64,000 nt of DNA from an uncultured Bacilli bacterium (GTDB taxonomy: Bacteria; Bacillota_I; Bacilli_A; RF39; UBA660): the NCBI GenBank assembly GCA_934102335.1, contig CAKOSP010000002.1:124001-188000 (forward strand), written 5' to 3'. Each line of letters begins with the position of its first letter. Position 1 is the stretch's first letter. Shown here in pieces: positions 17,146 through 25,748 of the stretch. A model generated the notes under the pieces. It saw nothing but the letters and a program-made list of their open reading frames with translations, did no database searches and was not told the origin of the DNA. The translations under genes were made by a program, and so were the position numbers.

Positions 17146-18231
17146 TTATTCATATTTATTTTTTAATTCTTGTATAAAATCTTCATCAACAAAATAATTT
17201 AATTTCATTGCCTTTTTTACTTCTTGTAAAGTCTTATTGGCAGCTTCATTAGCTTTTTTAGTGCCATTTTTTAAAACTTCGTAAACATATTCAATGTTGT
17301 TTTCTAGTTGTTCTCTTTTTTCTCTAATAGGTCTTAAATAATCTTGTAATATGTTATTTAAAAATTTCTTAATTGTCATATCACCAAGTCCACCAGTTTG
17401 GTATTTTTCTTTTAATTCATCCATATTTTTATATTCTGGCAAATATTTTTTAAAATCTTCATCTTTAGCAAAAACATCTAAATATGTAAATACCATGTTT
17501 CCCTCAATTTTTCCTGGATCTGTAATTTTTATGTGATTTGGATCAGTGTACATTGAAAATACTTTTCTTTTAATTTCTTCTTCTGAATCAGATATGTAAA
17601 TACAATTTCCAAGTGATTTACTCATCTTAGCTTTACCATCAGTTCCTGGTAATCTAGATTCCATTTCTGTTTTAGGTAATACTGCATTTGGATCTACTAA
17701 AACATCACATTTATAAACTCTGTTAAAAGATTTTACTATTTCTTTTGCTTGTTCTAACATAGGTAATTGATCCTCACCTACTGGCACAATATTTGCTTTG
17801 AAAGCTGTAATATCTGCTGCTTGGCTTATTGGATAGTTTAAAAAACCTACGGGAATACTTTGTTCAAATCCTCTAAGTTTAATTTCATTTTTTACTGTAG
17901 GATTTCTTTGTAATCTTGATAAAGTTACTAAATTTGTATAATAAAAAGTTAATTCTGTTAAAGCAGGTACTTCTGATTGAATAAAAATGTTAACTTTTTC
18001 TGGATCTAGGCCTACTGATAAATAATCTAGGGCAACTTCAATAACGTTTTCCCTTACTTTTTTAGGATTATCAAAGTTATCTGTTAATGCTTGGGAATCT
18101 GCAATCATTATGTACATTTCATCATAATTTCCCTCTTGTTGTATTGCTACTCTATTTTTTAAAGAACCTACGAAATGTCCTAAATGTAATCTTCCTGTTG
18201 GTCTATCGCCAGTTAATATTATTTTTTTCAT
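17146..18231 (-). CDS. trpS: Tryptophanyl-tRNA synthetase
   Basis: 361 aa, class I, charges tRNA-Trp. It carries TGDRPTGRLHLGHFVGSL (HIGH-type HLGH), the tryptophan pocket region and KMSKS (KAKMSKSLGN). The start at 18231 has GGAGG seven bases upstream; an in-frame GTG at 18243 lies within that site and is rejected. Slightly longer than the common ~330 aa because of an insertion in the helical C-terminal half. Divergent from murE; no T-box found. Confidence 0.97.
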   Translation of the reverse strand: MKKIILTGDRPTGRLHLGHFVGSLKNRVAIQQEGNYDEMYIMIADSQALTDNFDNPKKVRENVIEVALDYLSVGLDPEKVNIFIQSEVPALTELTFYYTNLVTLSRLQRNPTVKNEIKLRGFEQSIPVGFLNYPISQAADITAFKANIVPVGEDQLPMLEQAKEIVKSFNRVYKCDVLVDPNAVLPKTEMESRLPGTDGKAKMSKSLGNCIYISDSEEEIKRKVFSMYTDPNHIKITDPGKIEGNMVFTYLDVFAKDEDFKKYLPEYKNMDELKEKYQTGGLGDMTIKKFLNNILQDYLRPIREKREQLENNIEYVYEVLKNGTKKANEAANKTLQEVKKAMKLNYFVDEDFIQELKNKYE

Positions 18232-18356
18232 ATAAGCCTCCACTTTATAATTATAACATGAAAATATTTATTGTGATATATTTTGTGGATTCTTTGTGGA
18301 AAATTTTGATTAGTTTTTTTATTTTATTGTTATATAATTATATAGGAGGAATTAAA

Positions 18357-19724
18357 ATGTTAAAATTTGAAACAGATTCAAGATTAATTAAACCAGGACA
18401 GACTTTTGTAGCAATAAAAGGTCATACAGTTGATGGTCATGATTTTATTAACAAAGCTATTGAAAATGGAGCTATAAAAATTATTGCAGAACATAATGTT
18501 GATTGTAGCGTTCCAGTTGAGGTAGTCGATAATTCTGAAATGTATTTAAGAGAAGAATTAAAAAAATTGTATAGTAGTGATATTAATGATAAATTAAAAA
18601 TTATTGGAGTAACTGGAACTAATGGTAAAACAACAACATGTTATTTAACATACCAATTTTTAAAAAAGTTGAATGTTAAAGTTGGATATTTAGGCACTAT
18701 TGGATTTTTCTATAATGATAAAGTTATTCACACTGAAAACACCACACCAGATACTTTAACTCTTTATAAACTATTTACTGAAGCTATAAAAGATGGTATA
18801 GAAACTATTGTTATGGAAGTTAGTTCTCATTCTTTAGCTTTTGATCGTATGCATGGGCTTCATATTGATATTGGTGCATTTACTAATTTAACTGAAGATC
18901 ATTTAGATTATCACAAAACATTTGAAAATTATTTAAATTGTAAATTAAAAATTTTTGATTTAATGGAAGAAAATGGCAAATTCGTTATCAACTCTGATGA
19001 TAGTTATGCTAAATATTTTGTTGATAAAGCTACTAACCCAATTACTATTGGTTATAATGGTGATTATAGAATACTAGATTTTAAAACATCTGCTGGAGAC
19101 ACAAATATCAAAATAAGTTATGAAAATGAACAATATGACATACATACACTTTTGGTTAGTAAATTTAATGTTTATAATTTTTTAACTGCTCTAGCATTAG
19201 TACATGCTTATGGATTTGAAATCAAAGACATATTAAAATTTCAAGAAAGTGTAGAACCTCCTAAAGGAAGATGCCAAACAATTAAAGTTAATAATGGTTT
19301 TGCTGTTATTGATTATGCACATACACCGGATGCTGTTGAAAAAGTTATAACTGCTTATAATAACTTAAAACAAAATAGAGTTATTACTATTGTTGGTTGT
19401 GGCGGAGATAGAGATCCTATTAAAAGACCAATTATGGGAAATATAGCTACTAAATTAAGCGATTATACTATACTTACAAGTGATAATCCTCGTACTGAAG
19501 ATCCTCAAAATATTATGAATGATATTTTAAAAGGTGTAAAAACAGATAATTATGAAGTTATTTTAGATAGAAAATCAGCCATAAAAAAAGCAATTGATAT
19601 TATGGAACCTAATGATATAGTCTTGATTCTTGGAAAAGGACATGAAGATTATCAAATCATAGGTCATACAAAACATCATTTAGATGATGCAGAAGAAGTA
19701 TTAAATTGGAAAAAAGAGAAATAA
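18357..19724 (+). CDS. murE: UDP-MurNAc-tripeptide ligase, meso-diaminopimelate type
   Basis: 455 aa, cytoplasmic Mur ligase that adds the third residue of the peptidoglycan stem. P-loop GTNGKTTT (87-94), DYAHTPD, and the substrate motif DNPR (376-379, followed by TEDP), which marks meso-diaminopimelate rather than L-lysine enzymes. Also GKGHEDYQ near the C-terminus. The start at 18357 follows AGGAGG; the frame remains open upstream but that stretch lies opposite trpS. The N-terminus is some 20 residues shorter than most. Ends inside its own terminator hairpin. Confidence 0.96.
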   Translation: MLKFETDSRLIKPGQTFVAIKGHTVDGHDFINKAIENGAIKIIAEHNVDCSVPVEVVDNSEMYLREELKKLYSSDINDKLKIIGVTGTNGKTTTCYLTYQFLKKLNVKVGYLGTIGFFYNDKVIHTENTTPDTLTLYKLFTEAIKDGIETIVMEVSSHSLAFDRMHGLHIDIGAFTNLTEDHLDYHKTFENYLNCKLKIFDLMEENGKFVINSDDSYAKYFVDKATNPITIGYNGDYRILDFKTSAGDTNIKISYENEQYDIHTLLVSKFNVYNFLTALALVHAYGFEIKDILKFQESVEPPKGRCQTIKVNNGFAVIDYAHTPDAVEKVITAYNNLKQNRVITIVGCGGDRDPIKRPIMGNIATKLSDYTILTSDNPRTEDPQNIMNDILKGVKTDNYEVILDRKSAIKKAIDIMEPNDIVLILGKGHEDYQIIGHTKHHLDDAEEVLNWKKEK

Positions 19725-19738
19725 TTTCTCTTTTTTCT
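19711..19738 (+). terminator. murE terminator overlapping its stop codon
   Basis: Hairpin AAAAAGAGAAA / TTTCTCTTTTTT with the murE TAA in the loop, followed by T run. Confidence 0.85.
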
Positions 19739-19785
19739 TGATTTATTAGTACGATTGTGGTATTATTTTTTTATAAATTTGATTT

Positions 19786-19859
19786 GCAGGTGTAGTTTAA
19801 TGGTAGAACTTTAGCCTTCCAAGCTAACTACGGGAGTTCGATTCTCCTCACCTGCTCCA
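19786..19859 (+). tRNA. tRNA-Gly (anticodon UCC)
   Basis: 74 nt including an encoded CCA. Acceptor GCAGGTG pairs with CACCTGC; anticodon loop CTTCCAA gives UCC, reading GGA/GGG; T-arm GGGAGTTCGATTCTCC folds normally. A hairpin terminator follows. Confidence 0.97.
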
Positions 19860-19868
19860 ATTGAATAC

Positions 19869-19903
19869 AACTTACGAACCTATTATGGTGTCGTAAGTTT
19901 TTT
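19869..19903 (+). terminator. Terminator after tRNA-Gly
   Basis: Perfect 9-bp stem AACTTACGA / TCGTAAGTT with a 13-base loop, followed by six T. Confidence 0.85.
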
Positions 19904-19925
19904 AATGTCTAAAATCTAACCCACT

Positions 19926-19938
19926 GTTAGCTTGGAAG
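19926..19938 (-). repeat. Inverted 13-nt copy of the tRNA-Gly anticodon arm
   Basis: GTTAGCTTGGAAG here is the exact reverse complement of CTTCCAAGCTAAC at 19816-19828, the anticodon loop and 3' stem of tRNA-Gly. It lies 44 bases before the small gene at 19982. See findings. Confidence 0.75.
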
Positions 19939-19981
19939 ACATATATAAATGTTCTCTTTCTAGGAAGGAGGACATTTTTTA

Positions 19982-20260
19982 ATGCTTAATTTTAAAACAA
20001 TAGAAACATTAAAACCTAACTCAACTATTATTGATATTATTAAATGCTATGACTATAAAACAAAAAATGGTAAAGTTAAAATTCTTGAGAACACAAATTT
20101 AAAGTTTATTGAACCTACTGAATATTTAATATTATCTCCTACAGTACTTACTATTTATGAATACAAAGTTAATGAAATATCTAATAAACAATTTTATGTA
20201 AAAGAACATAATGAAAAATATACATTGCATGAAATATGTAAAGTTTTAAAGAAATTATAA
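19982..20260 (+). CDS. Hypothetical protein, 92 aa, on accessory patch
   Basis: A strong GGAAGGAGG site lies before the ATG. The protein is soluble, mixed alpha/beta, Lys/Ile/Asn rich, without recognised motifs. It precedes the truncated recombinase gene by 84 bases, on the same strand, so it probably belonged to the same mobile element. A hairpin (GAGAG / CTCTC) lies between them. Confidence 0.55.
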   Translation: MLNFKTIETLKPNSTIIDIIKCYDYKTKNGKVKILENTNLKFIEPTEYLILSPTVLTIYEYKVNEISNKQFYVKEHNEKYTLHEICKVLKKL

Positions 20261-20344
20261 TTTTACACTTAACTTTTTACTTAAAAAGTGCCAAACAAGT
20301 GAGAGGATAACTTCTCTCAAATATAAAAGAAAGGAGATGATTTT

Positions 20345-20611
20345 GTGAGATGTGGAGTTTATGTTAGAGTTTCAACTGACGACCAAAAAGATAATGGATA
20401 TTCAATTGATTCGCAACTTAGAATGATTAAAGAATATTGTGAAAAGAAAAACTATGACATTATTGATGTTTATAATGATGCCGGTCATTCAGGAAAAGAT
20501 TTAATGAGACTAGAAATGCAAAGATTATTAAAAGACATTAAAGCAAAGAAAATTGATAAATTAGTTGCTATACCTATTGATATAGTTATAGTTCCGTATT
20601 CTTTTCTCTAG
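20345..20611 (+). pseudogene. Serine recombinase, N-terminal stub
   Basis: GTG start after AAAGGAGATG. Residues 1-76 match the catalytic N-terminus of large serine recombinases: GVYVRVSTDDQKDNGYSID with nucleophile Ser10, then YNDAGHSGKDLMRLEMQRLL and KIDKLVAI. At that point, where the family continues into (K)(V/L)DRLTR, the frame changes to an unrelated sequence and stops after 88 codons. The rest of the resolvase domain and the recombinase/zinc-ribbon DNA-binding parts (about 400 residues) are missing, so it must be inactive. Breakpoint near 20573. It is the relic of an integrated element beside tRNA-Gly. Confidence 0.85.
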
Positions 20612-20630
20612 TTTGTTATGTTAATTCTAC

Positions 20631-20741
20631 TTACGGCATATTTTTTGCTATATTGCTCATAGTTTTATCTGAACTAGTTTCACAAAGATTATAAATCTTC
20701 TTTTTAAATTTTTCATCTCTTTGAGCTTATTGCTTTGACAT
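20631..20741 (-). pseudogene. Degenerate small gene (accessory element relic)
   Basis: On the minus strand an ATG with AAAAAGGAAG upstream opens a 36-codon reading frame broken by TAA at codon 5. Without the stop it would read MSKQ(stop)AQRDEKFKKKIYNLCE and continue to a stop at 20631. Composition is gene-like. No family assigned. It lies between the recombinase breakpoint and the lipoprotein gene; the rest of 20612-20805 holds nothing else I can support. Confidence 0.35.
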
Positions 20742-20805
20742 AAACGCTGCTTCCTTTTTTAATTTGCTATTATATCACTTTTTTCCAAACTTCGTGTCTA
20801 TATAT

Positions 20806-21264
20806 CTATACTAACACTAATTCAACTGCTACATTGAATGTTTCATATTTTCCTTCCTCGTATTCATAGTCAATTTCTTTTATAATTCTGTAAGTTCCTT
20901 TTGGAAGTTTACCATACTCATTTTCCCAATCAAGTTTGATTTCTATACTTTCTTTTGCTGAAAGGTAAAAAACAGGCATAGTGAAAAATAATTCAGCATT
21001 TATTTTATGCCATTCTCCATCTTTTTTAGTTTCTATTTCATAAGGGTTTCCATATTGGAAATTTTTATCACTATTATTAGTTAAAACTACAGTTACACTT
21101 TTATTTGTTAGTGTCCCATCTTTAATAGTCATAGTAACATCATTTTGTGAAATTTTAATATCAGATTTATTTCCTATATTAAATTCATTTTTTTGCTTTC
21201 CACAACCAGTCATTCCTAATACCATAACCCCACATAGTAAAATAACAAATAATTTTCTTTTCAT
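20806..21264 (-). CDS. Lipoprotein with a bacterial Ig-like (Big_14-type) domain
   Basis: 152 aa. Signal and lipobox are clear (MKRKLFVILLCGVMVLGMTGC, Cys21). The mature part shows the Ig-like pattern of this family: VTVVLTNNSDKNFQYGNPYEI, KDGEWHKI, ESIEIKLDWENEYGKLPKGTYRI. A surface protein of unknown role. It has AAGGAGG before the ATG and is a single gene. Its Gly/Glu/Trp-richer composition differs from nearby core genes, fitting acquisition with the adjacent accessory patch. Confidence 0.8.
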   Translation of the reverse strand: MKRKLFVILLCGVMVLGMTGCGKQKNEFNIGNKSDIKISQNDVTMTIKDGTLTNKSVTVVLTNNSDKNFQYGNPYEIETKKDGEWHKINAELFFTMPVFYLSAKESIEIKLDWENEYGKLPKGTYRIIKEIDYEYEEGKYETFNVAVELVLV

Positions 21265-21373
21265 AATCGATCCTCCTTATAAACTAATTATATTGTACTT
21301 TTAATAAGATTGCAACAAACGGAACGTAGAGTTTAACAAATTGCAATTTATATTATCATTTATTTTTGTTTTG

Positions 21374-22381
21374 TTACTTTTTATTTATCCACTCAACAGT
21401 ATCCTTTATTGTAGCTTTCATATTTCTATTTTTAAATCCCAACTTTTCTTTTGCTTTTTCATTACTAAAATTAGCGTTAGAAGATAGGGTATATAGTGAA
21501 TACTTTGTAAAAAGTGGAGTTTGTTTTTTAAAATTATAATATATTTCAAATAAAGGTGCTATTAACTTTGCAAGACATATCGGTAATACAATTTTAATTT
21601 TTTTCCTTTTTTGCACATTACAAATTAAATCACATAATTCTTTAATTGTAATATATCTATTTGATAAAATATAGCATTCACCGTTAATACCATTTTTACA
21701 GGCACTGATAATACCTTCCGCTACATCTCTTACATCAACAAAATCATATCCACCTTTTACACAAGCAAATAACTTTCCGTTTGAAACTTCTTTTACTAGT
21801 TGTGTTAAGTGACTATTGCCAAAATCATTTGGACCTATAATACCAGACGGATGAATTATACAAGCATTCAAATTTTTACTCTTTACTGCATCAATTACAT
21901 ACTTCGCAGCTTCTGCTTTTGTTTTTGCATATAATCCCTCAACATTGTCAGGATTAAAATTAGTTATTTCTGTTATTAATTCATTGTTAGGTTGTTCTGG
22001 GATTGCATGAACACTACTAATATAGATAAGTTTTGCTTTTGCTTCTATTACTTTATCTACTATATTTTTAGTTCCATTAACATTAACATTATAAACAAGT
22101 GGATTGTATTTTGATTTTATATATACTACTGCAGCACAATGAATTACAAAAACTTCTTGCCCATCAGTATTTTCAAAAATTGATGATAAAGTTTCTTTTT
22201 TAGTTACATCACCAAAGTATATTTTACATCTTAATTTTTCTAGTGATTTAATAGAATCACCTTTTAATACAAAAGCCCTAATTTCATTATCAGCATCTTG
22301 CCCTAACTTTCTTATAATGTTATTACCTAAAAAGCCATTTGCTCCTGTTATTATATAGATCTTTTTCACAATATTTATCAC
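21374..22381 (-). CDS. NAD(P)-dependent epimerase/dehydratase (extended SDR)
   Basis: 335 aa. Rossmann dinucleotide motif TGANGFLGNNI near the N-terminus, an HCAAVV strand, SSVHAIPE and the catalytic YAKTK (Tyr-x-x-x-Lys), then HPSGIIGPNDFG. Closest in feel to the dihydroflavonol-reductase/3beta-HSD branch of extended SDRs; substrate unknown. Start is one of two GTG codons (22381 or 22369); the second has AGGTGAT at better spacing. It stands alone, next to remnants of mobile DNA. Confidence 0.88.
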   Translation of the reverse strand: MINIVKKIYIITGANGFLGNNIIRKLGQDADNEIRAFVLKGDSIKSLEKLRCKIYFGDVTKKETLSSIFENTDGQEVFVIHCAAVVYIKSKYNPLVYNVNVNGTKNIVDKVIEAKAKLIYISSVHAIPEQPNNELITEITNFNPDNVEGLYAKTKAEAAKYVIDAVKSKNLNACIIHPSGIIGPNDFGNSHLTQLVKEVSNGKLFACVKGGYDFVDVRDVAEGIISACKNGINGECYILSNRYITIKELCDLICNVQKRKKIKIVLPICLAKLIAPLFEIYYNFKKQTPLFTKYSLYTLSSNANFSNEKAKEKLGFKNRNMKATIKDTVEWINKK

Positions 22382-22657
22382 CTACCACTCCATTCTAAAA
22401 AATAAATCTAATGCCTCTCTTGTATAATTGTACCACAAATTCACGATTATTTTTTAAGAAGTATATGAATGATGGTGTAAAATATTTTTGGGTAGACATA
22501 AAAAAATTATCCATAATTATTAAAATTTGTTATTTAAAGAAAAATGATGTATTATCATATATAGAAAGAGAGCAAGTTCGTAAGATGTATTTAAACCGCA
22601 CCATTTAATTTAATTTTAACAGGTAATAAATAATAGTCAATTTTTATCTTTTATTTG
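22382..22657. other. Intergenic stretch without a supported gene
   Basis: 276 bases, very A+T rich. A plus-strand frame at 22411-22608 has no ribosome site, and a protein of its composition is not recognisable. It probably holds the promoter of the epimerase gene and DNA left from deletions. Confidence 0.4.
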
Positions 22658-23260
22658 TTATCTTTTTTTAATATATTCAGTTTTTTGGCCAAATTGAAGC
22701 CACATTTCAGACCAAGAAGCCCCATTATCTAATAAAGATTTAACAACTGGGTTATTTATCGTATCATTAGTGTCTTGTTTGTTTAAATCAACATAGTTTT
22801 CTTCATCATATAGTTTACTTTTCAAATCACAATCTAATTTATCACAACAGTATGCACAGTGTGCTTCTTTTGAATTATGAGAATCAAACTCTAAATAAAG
22901 TTGTTCTATTTCTTCGACTTTTAGTAAATCTTTTAGTATATTATGTACCGTTTCATGTTCCAACCTTTCTTTTTTCTTCTTTCTTTTTCTTCTTTAGAAA
23001 TTCTAAATTGAGTTAAATCACCAATAATGCTCTCCCCCTATTTCATGAATTGCTAACATAATGATAACCTTCTTAATATCTATATTGTAACCATATTCTG
23101 ACTACATAGCAATAGCTAGCATTTGAACGCTGAATACATGCTCTGCAATGCTTTCAATTCTTTGTCTTTTTACATTCCAAGTTTTCCAACCTGTTCTTAT
23201 GCAATCTTTTAAGCTATTACATAAAACATAATAATTAATTGCATATTGTTCTTTTGACAT
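22658..23260 (-). pseudogene. HD-domain phosphohydrolase (YfbR/HDDC2-type), broken
   Basis: A gene starting at 23260 (ATG after AGGAGGG) reads MSKEQYAINYYVLCNSL...KRQRIESIAEHVFSVQMLAIAM, the typical start of HD-domain 5'-nucleotidase-like enzymes, then meets TAG at codon 53 (23104-23102). After it the frame continues with MLAIHEIGG (the HD motif, here HE), shifts at a five-G run to IIGDLTQFRISKEEKE, and shifts again to LEHETVHNILKDLLK...NGASWSEMWLQFG, the normal C-terminal half. One nonsense codon and two frameshifts make it a true pseudogene, not a sequencing slip. Confidence 0.8.
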
Positions 23261-23352
23261 AAACCCTCCTAAATTAGTGATTATATTTTATCACGGATAA
23301 TATTGTGATAAAATGTATTATAGAGAAAACATTTTATTATGGAGGTGTAACA

Positions 23353-24807
23353 TTGAAAAAAGAAAATTTTGAATGTTTATATACTTTTAAATATAAAAAT
23401 AACGAATTTGCTTATTTATACGCTAAAAATCATCCATTTTATTTTTTAGAATACAATAAAGAAAAAAACACCTTTTTTTATCCTAAAATCGAAATGTTTA
23501 TAGATTTATATAGTAAATTTTATTCTAAAGATAATATTTGGTTGTTTGAAAAAAATCATACTTTTTTAAATTATAATTCTAAAATTAAAAATATTAGATT
23601 TAAAATTATTCCTTTAATAAGAGCCACTAGTGGATTAATATCTATTTCCGTTGCTCTATCTATGTGTGGTTGTAAACAAACGGATAACTTAAATACAAAA
23701 GAAGAAACCACTGCGATTACTACCTATGATAATAGCCAATCAATCTATAGTTACTTTGAAAAGTATAATATGCATGTGATTGATAAACTATATGATGGTA
23801 ATGATTATATTTTTGTTAAAGAGTTTATTAATAGCAATGAAAAACGTCAAATAACACTGCAAAACTTTGACGAATTTAAAAAATTTGTTGGTTTAAACTT
23901 TATGCCTACATGGGAAGATGTTATTAAAGTTTTTCAAAGTAACCAAAATATAGATGATGATAAAAAGCAAATAATTCTTAAAGGCATTGATAATATGAGA
24001 AACAGTTCTGAATTGGATGGAATTGACTTAAGTGTTTTATATACTAATGCTAAAAGAATGAAACTCGAATATAAATCAAGTGAAGAAATGTCTAATATTT
24101 TTGGTAAAAATAATGTTTATGCATGTTTTGATTCTGCCTCTGGCACTGTATACTTACCAAGAGATCAACCATTTAAAACTTTTGAATTTTTACACGAGGT
24201 TTTAGGGCACGGAACTTTGGCTTATCGAAACGAAACAAATGAATCGTTAGTTATATTTGATTGTACTAATTATATAATGTTGCCTACAGATAATACATTT
24301 ACTGGTTATTCACTTGGAACTATGATTAACGAGGGTGGAGCAAATATGATTGCTCATATTATAACCCAAGATTATAGTGTTAGTAGTTTTTATGAATTGT
24401 ATGAAGAAGAATTAAGAGTTATTGCAAGATTATGTAATGTTTCTTTAGGTGAGTTGTTAAATCATAAGGGCATCGATTTTTATGATTTAATGTATAAAAA
24501 TAATATTAATACTCCAGTTGAATATATTTTTAAAATGGACGGAATATTGAAGGGTCAATTATATTGTGAGTTTTCTGATCTTATGGAAAGATTGCTTGTT
24601 GATGCCACTTTAGAGAAAGTAAGTAATTCAAATAAAAATGAACAAGAACAAATTATTAAAGATACCGTTAAAATAGTAAAAGATAGTAATTTTAAAGATA
24701 AAGAAGAATTAAATTTCGATTATAATGGTGGATCCATTAATTATAATTTTGAAGATACCGCTAATAATTACGAAAATGTAATGAATCAAATTAAAAATGG
24801 ACGTTAA
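23353..24807 (+). CDS. Membrane-anchored putative metallopeptidase with HExxxH motif
   Basis: 484 aa from a TTG start with GGAGGTG upstream; an ATG at 23305 in the same frame has no site. Residues 1-83 form a small cytoplasmic aromatic-rich domain, 84-104 one TM helix ending in LSMCGC (Cys105, Cys107), and the remainder is extracellular. FEFLHEVLGHGTLAY holds His281, Glu282 and His286, an HExxxH motif like that of peptidase family M49 rather than ordinary HExxH; Glu327 in MINEGGANMIAH could be the third zinc ligand. The overall sequence is not a family I recognise. Neighbours give no substrate. Confidence 0.65.
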   Translation: MKKENFECLYTFKYKNNEFAYLYAKNHPFYFLEYNKEKNTFFYPKIEMFIDLYSKFYSKDNIWLFEKNHTFLNYNSKIKNIRFKIIPLIRATSGLISISVALSMCGCKQTDNLNTKEETTAITTYDNSQSIYSYFEKYNMHVIDKLYDGNDYIFVKEFINSNEKRQITLQNFDEFKKFVGLNFMPTWEDVIKVFQSNQNIDDDKKQIILKGIDNMRNSSELDGIDLSVLYTNAKRMKLEYKSSEEMSNIFGKNNVYACFDSASGTVYLPRDQPFKTFEFLHEVLGHGTLAYRNETNESLVIFDCTNYIMLPTDNTFTGYSLGTMINEGGANMIAHIITQDYSVSSFYELYEEELRVIARLCNVSLGELLNHKGIDFYDLMYKNNINTPVEYIFKMDGILKGQLYCEFSDLMERLLVDATLEKVSNSNKNEQEQIIKDTVKIVKDSNFKDKEELNFDYNGGSINYNFEDTANNYENVMNQIKNGR

Positions 24808-24812
24808 AAAAT

Positions 24813-25748
24813 TTAAAACATGCTCATTTGTTCACTAGTTTTTCTATAACTGTATTGATTAGCTACCGCTAACTTATTGAAAGGTTTAATTTCATCACAT
24901 AATATTGGGGAATTTTCATTGTATTTTTTGGTGTTTTCTATAACTTTTTCTTTACTAGTATTGGCATAACAATATTTGCATAAGTGTTTACATGTATTAT
25001 AAGCACCTATATCATTTCCCATTAAACAACTACATCCTACTCTTATATTTTTAGTATTTGTAGGCACTTCAAGATCATAGCTAATACTTTTTCTTACTAT
25101 TTCTTTGCTTTTGCATCCAGTACAAATTACTCCATATTTAGAAAGATAATCTTTTTCACAACAAGCATATATTTTAATGTTATTTTCTTTGCCAATTCTG
25201 CAAAATTCTTTAGCTAAAATAACTTGAGCTTCTTCAGATGGTCTTATTAAATCTGGAGCATTTTTCTTTACTTTATCATATAAATCAATAAAACTTATTA
25301 CGCAAGTGTCAGTATATCCTTTTAACTTTTTGGCGATATATTCAAATTCTTTGATATGTCTTTTTAAACCATAATCTTTATTAAAAAATATTGGATCATA
25401 TCTCCATCCTACAAAAGAATTTGGTAACTTTTCCACTAATTTTTTGAAGCTTTCTATAACTATGTCTTTATCTAAAACATTAGGTTCAATTGAGTAATCA
25501 TAAGGAGTTATCGTTACATACCACAGCATATTATAATCTTTTAAATCATCTAAGTATTTAAGCATTGGTTCGGGATTTTTAGTACAAAAATCTATACAAT
25601 CAACAACTTGTGGATTCAAAGAAAATTTTATTATAATTTTAGGATTATAGGGATTTTTAACGTATACGAAACCTTCTTTTATTCTATTCATAAACCATTT
25701 TGAATAAAATGCAGGAATATCTGTTCTCATGCCAGTATTAATTACCAT
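24813..25748 (-). CDS. DUF1848 family protein (cysteine-cluster, possible radical enzyme)
   Basis: 311 aa. The DUF1848 pattern is clear: MVINTGMRTDIPAFYSKWF at the N-terminus, WYVTITPYDY, VGWRYDPIFF, and a C-terminal cysteine cluster CSCLMGNDIGAYNTCKHLC followed by KYCYAN. The cluster looks suited to bind Fe-S. Biochemical role is unknown; some relation to spore-photoproduct-lyase-like enzymes has been suggested by its barrel-plus-cluster layout (inference). Its start overlaps the end of ogt by 11 bases, so the two DNA-damage-style genes are coupled. Confidence 0.85.
   Translation of the reverse strand: MVINTGMRTDIPAFYSKWFMNRIKEGFVYVKNPYNPKIIIKFSLNPQVVDCIDFCTKNPEPMLKYLDDLKDYNMLWYVTITPYDYSIEPNVLDKDIVIESFKKLVEKLPNSFVGWRYDPIFFNKDYGLKRHIKEFEYIAKKLKGYTDTCVISFIDLYDKVKKNAPDLIRPSEEAQVILAKEFCRIGKENNIKIYACCEKDYLSKYGVICTGCKSKEIVRKSISYDLEVPTNTKNIRVGCSCLMGNDIGAYNTCKHLCKYCYANTSKEKVIENTKKYNENSPILCDEIKPFNKLAVANQYSYRKTSEQMSMF

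Noticed and set aside
22411..22608. 65-codon plus-strand frame upstream of the epimerase gene
   Set aside because: No ribosome site, no recognisable domain, and lies in a region of degraded accessory DNA.
19786..23260. CRISPR array or complete prophage in the accessory patch
   Set aside because: No regular direct repeats, no phage structural genes and no second att-like copy could be found.
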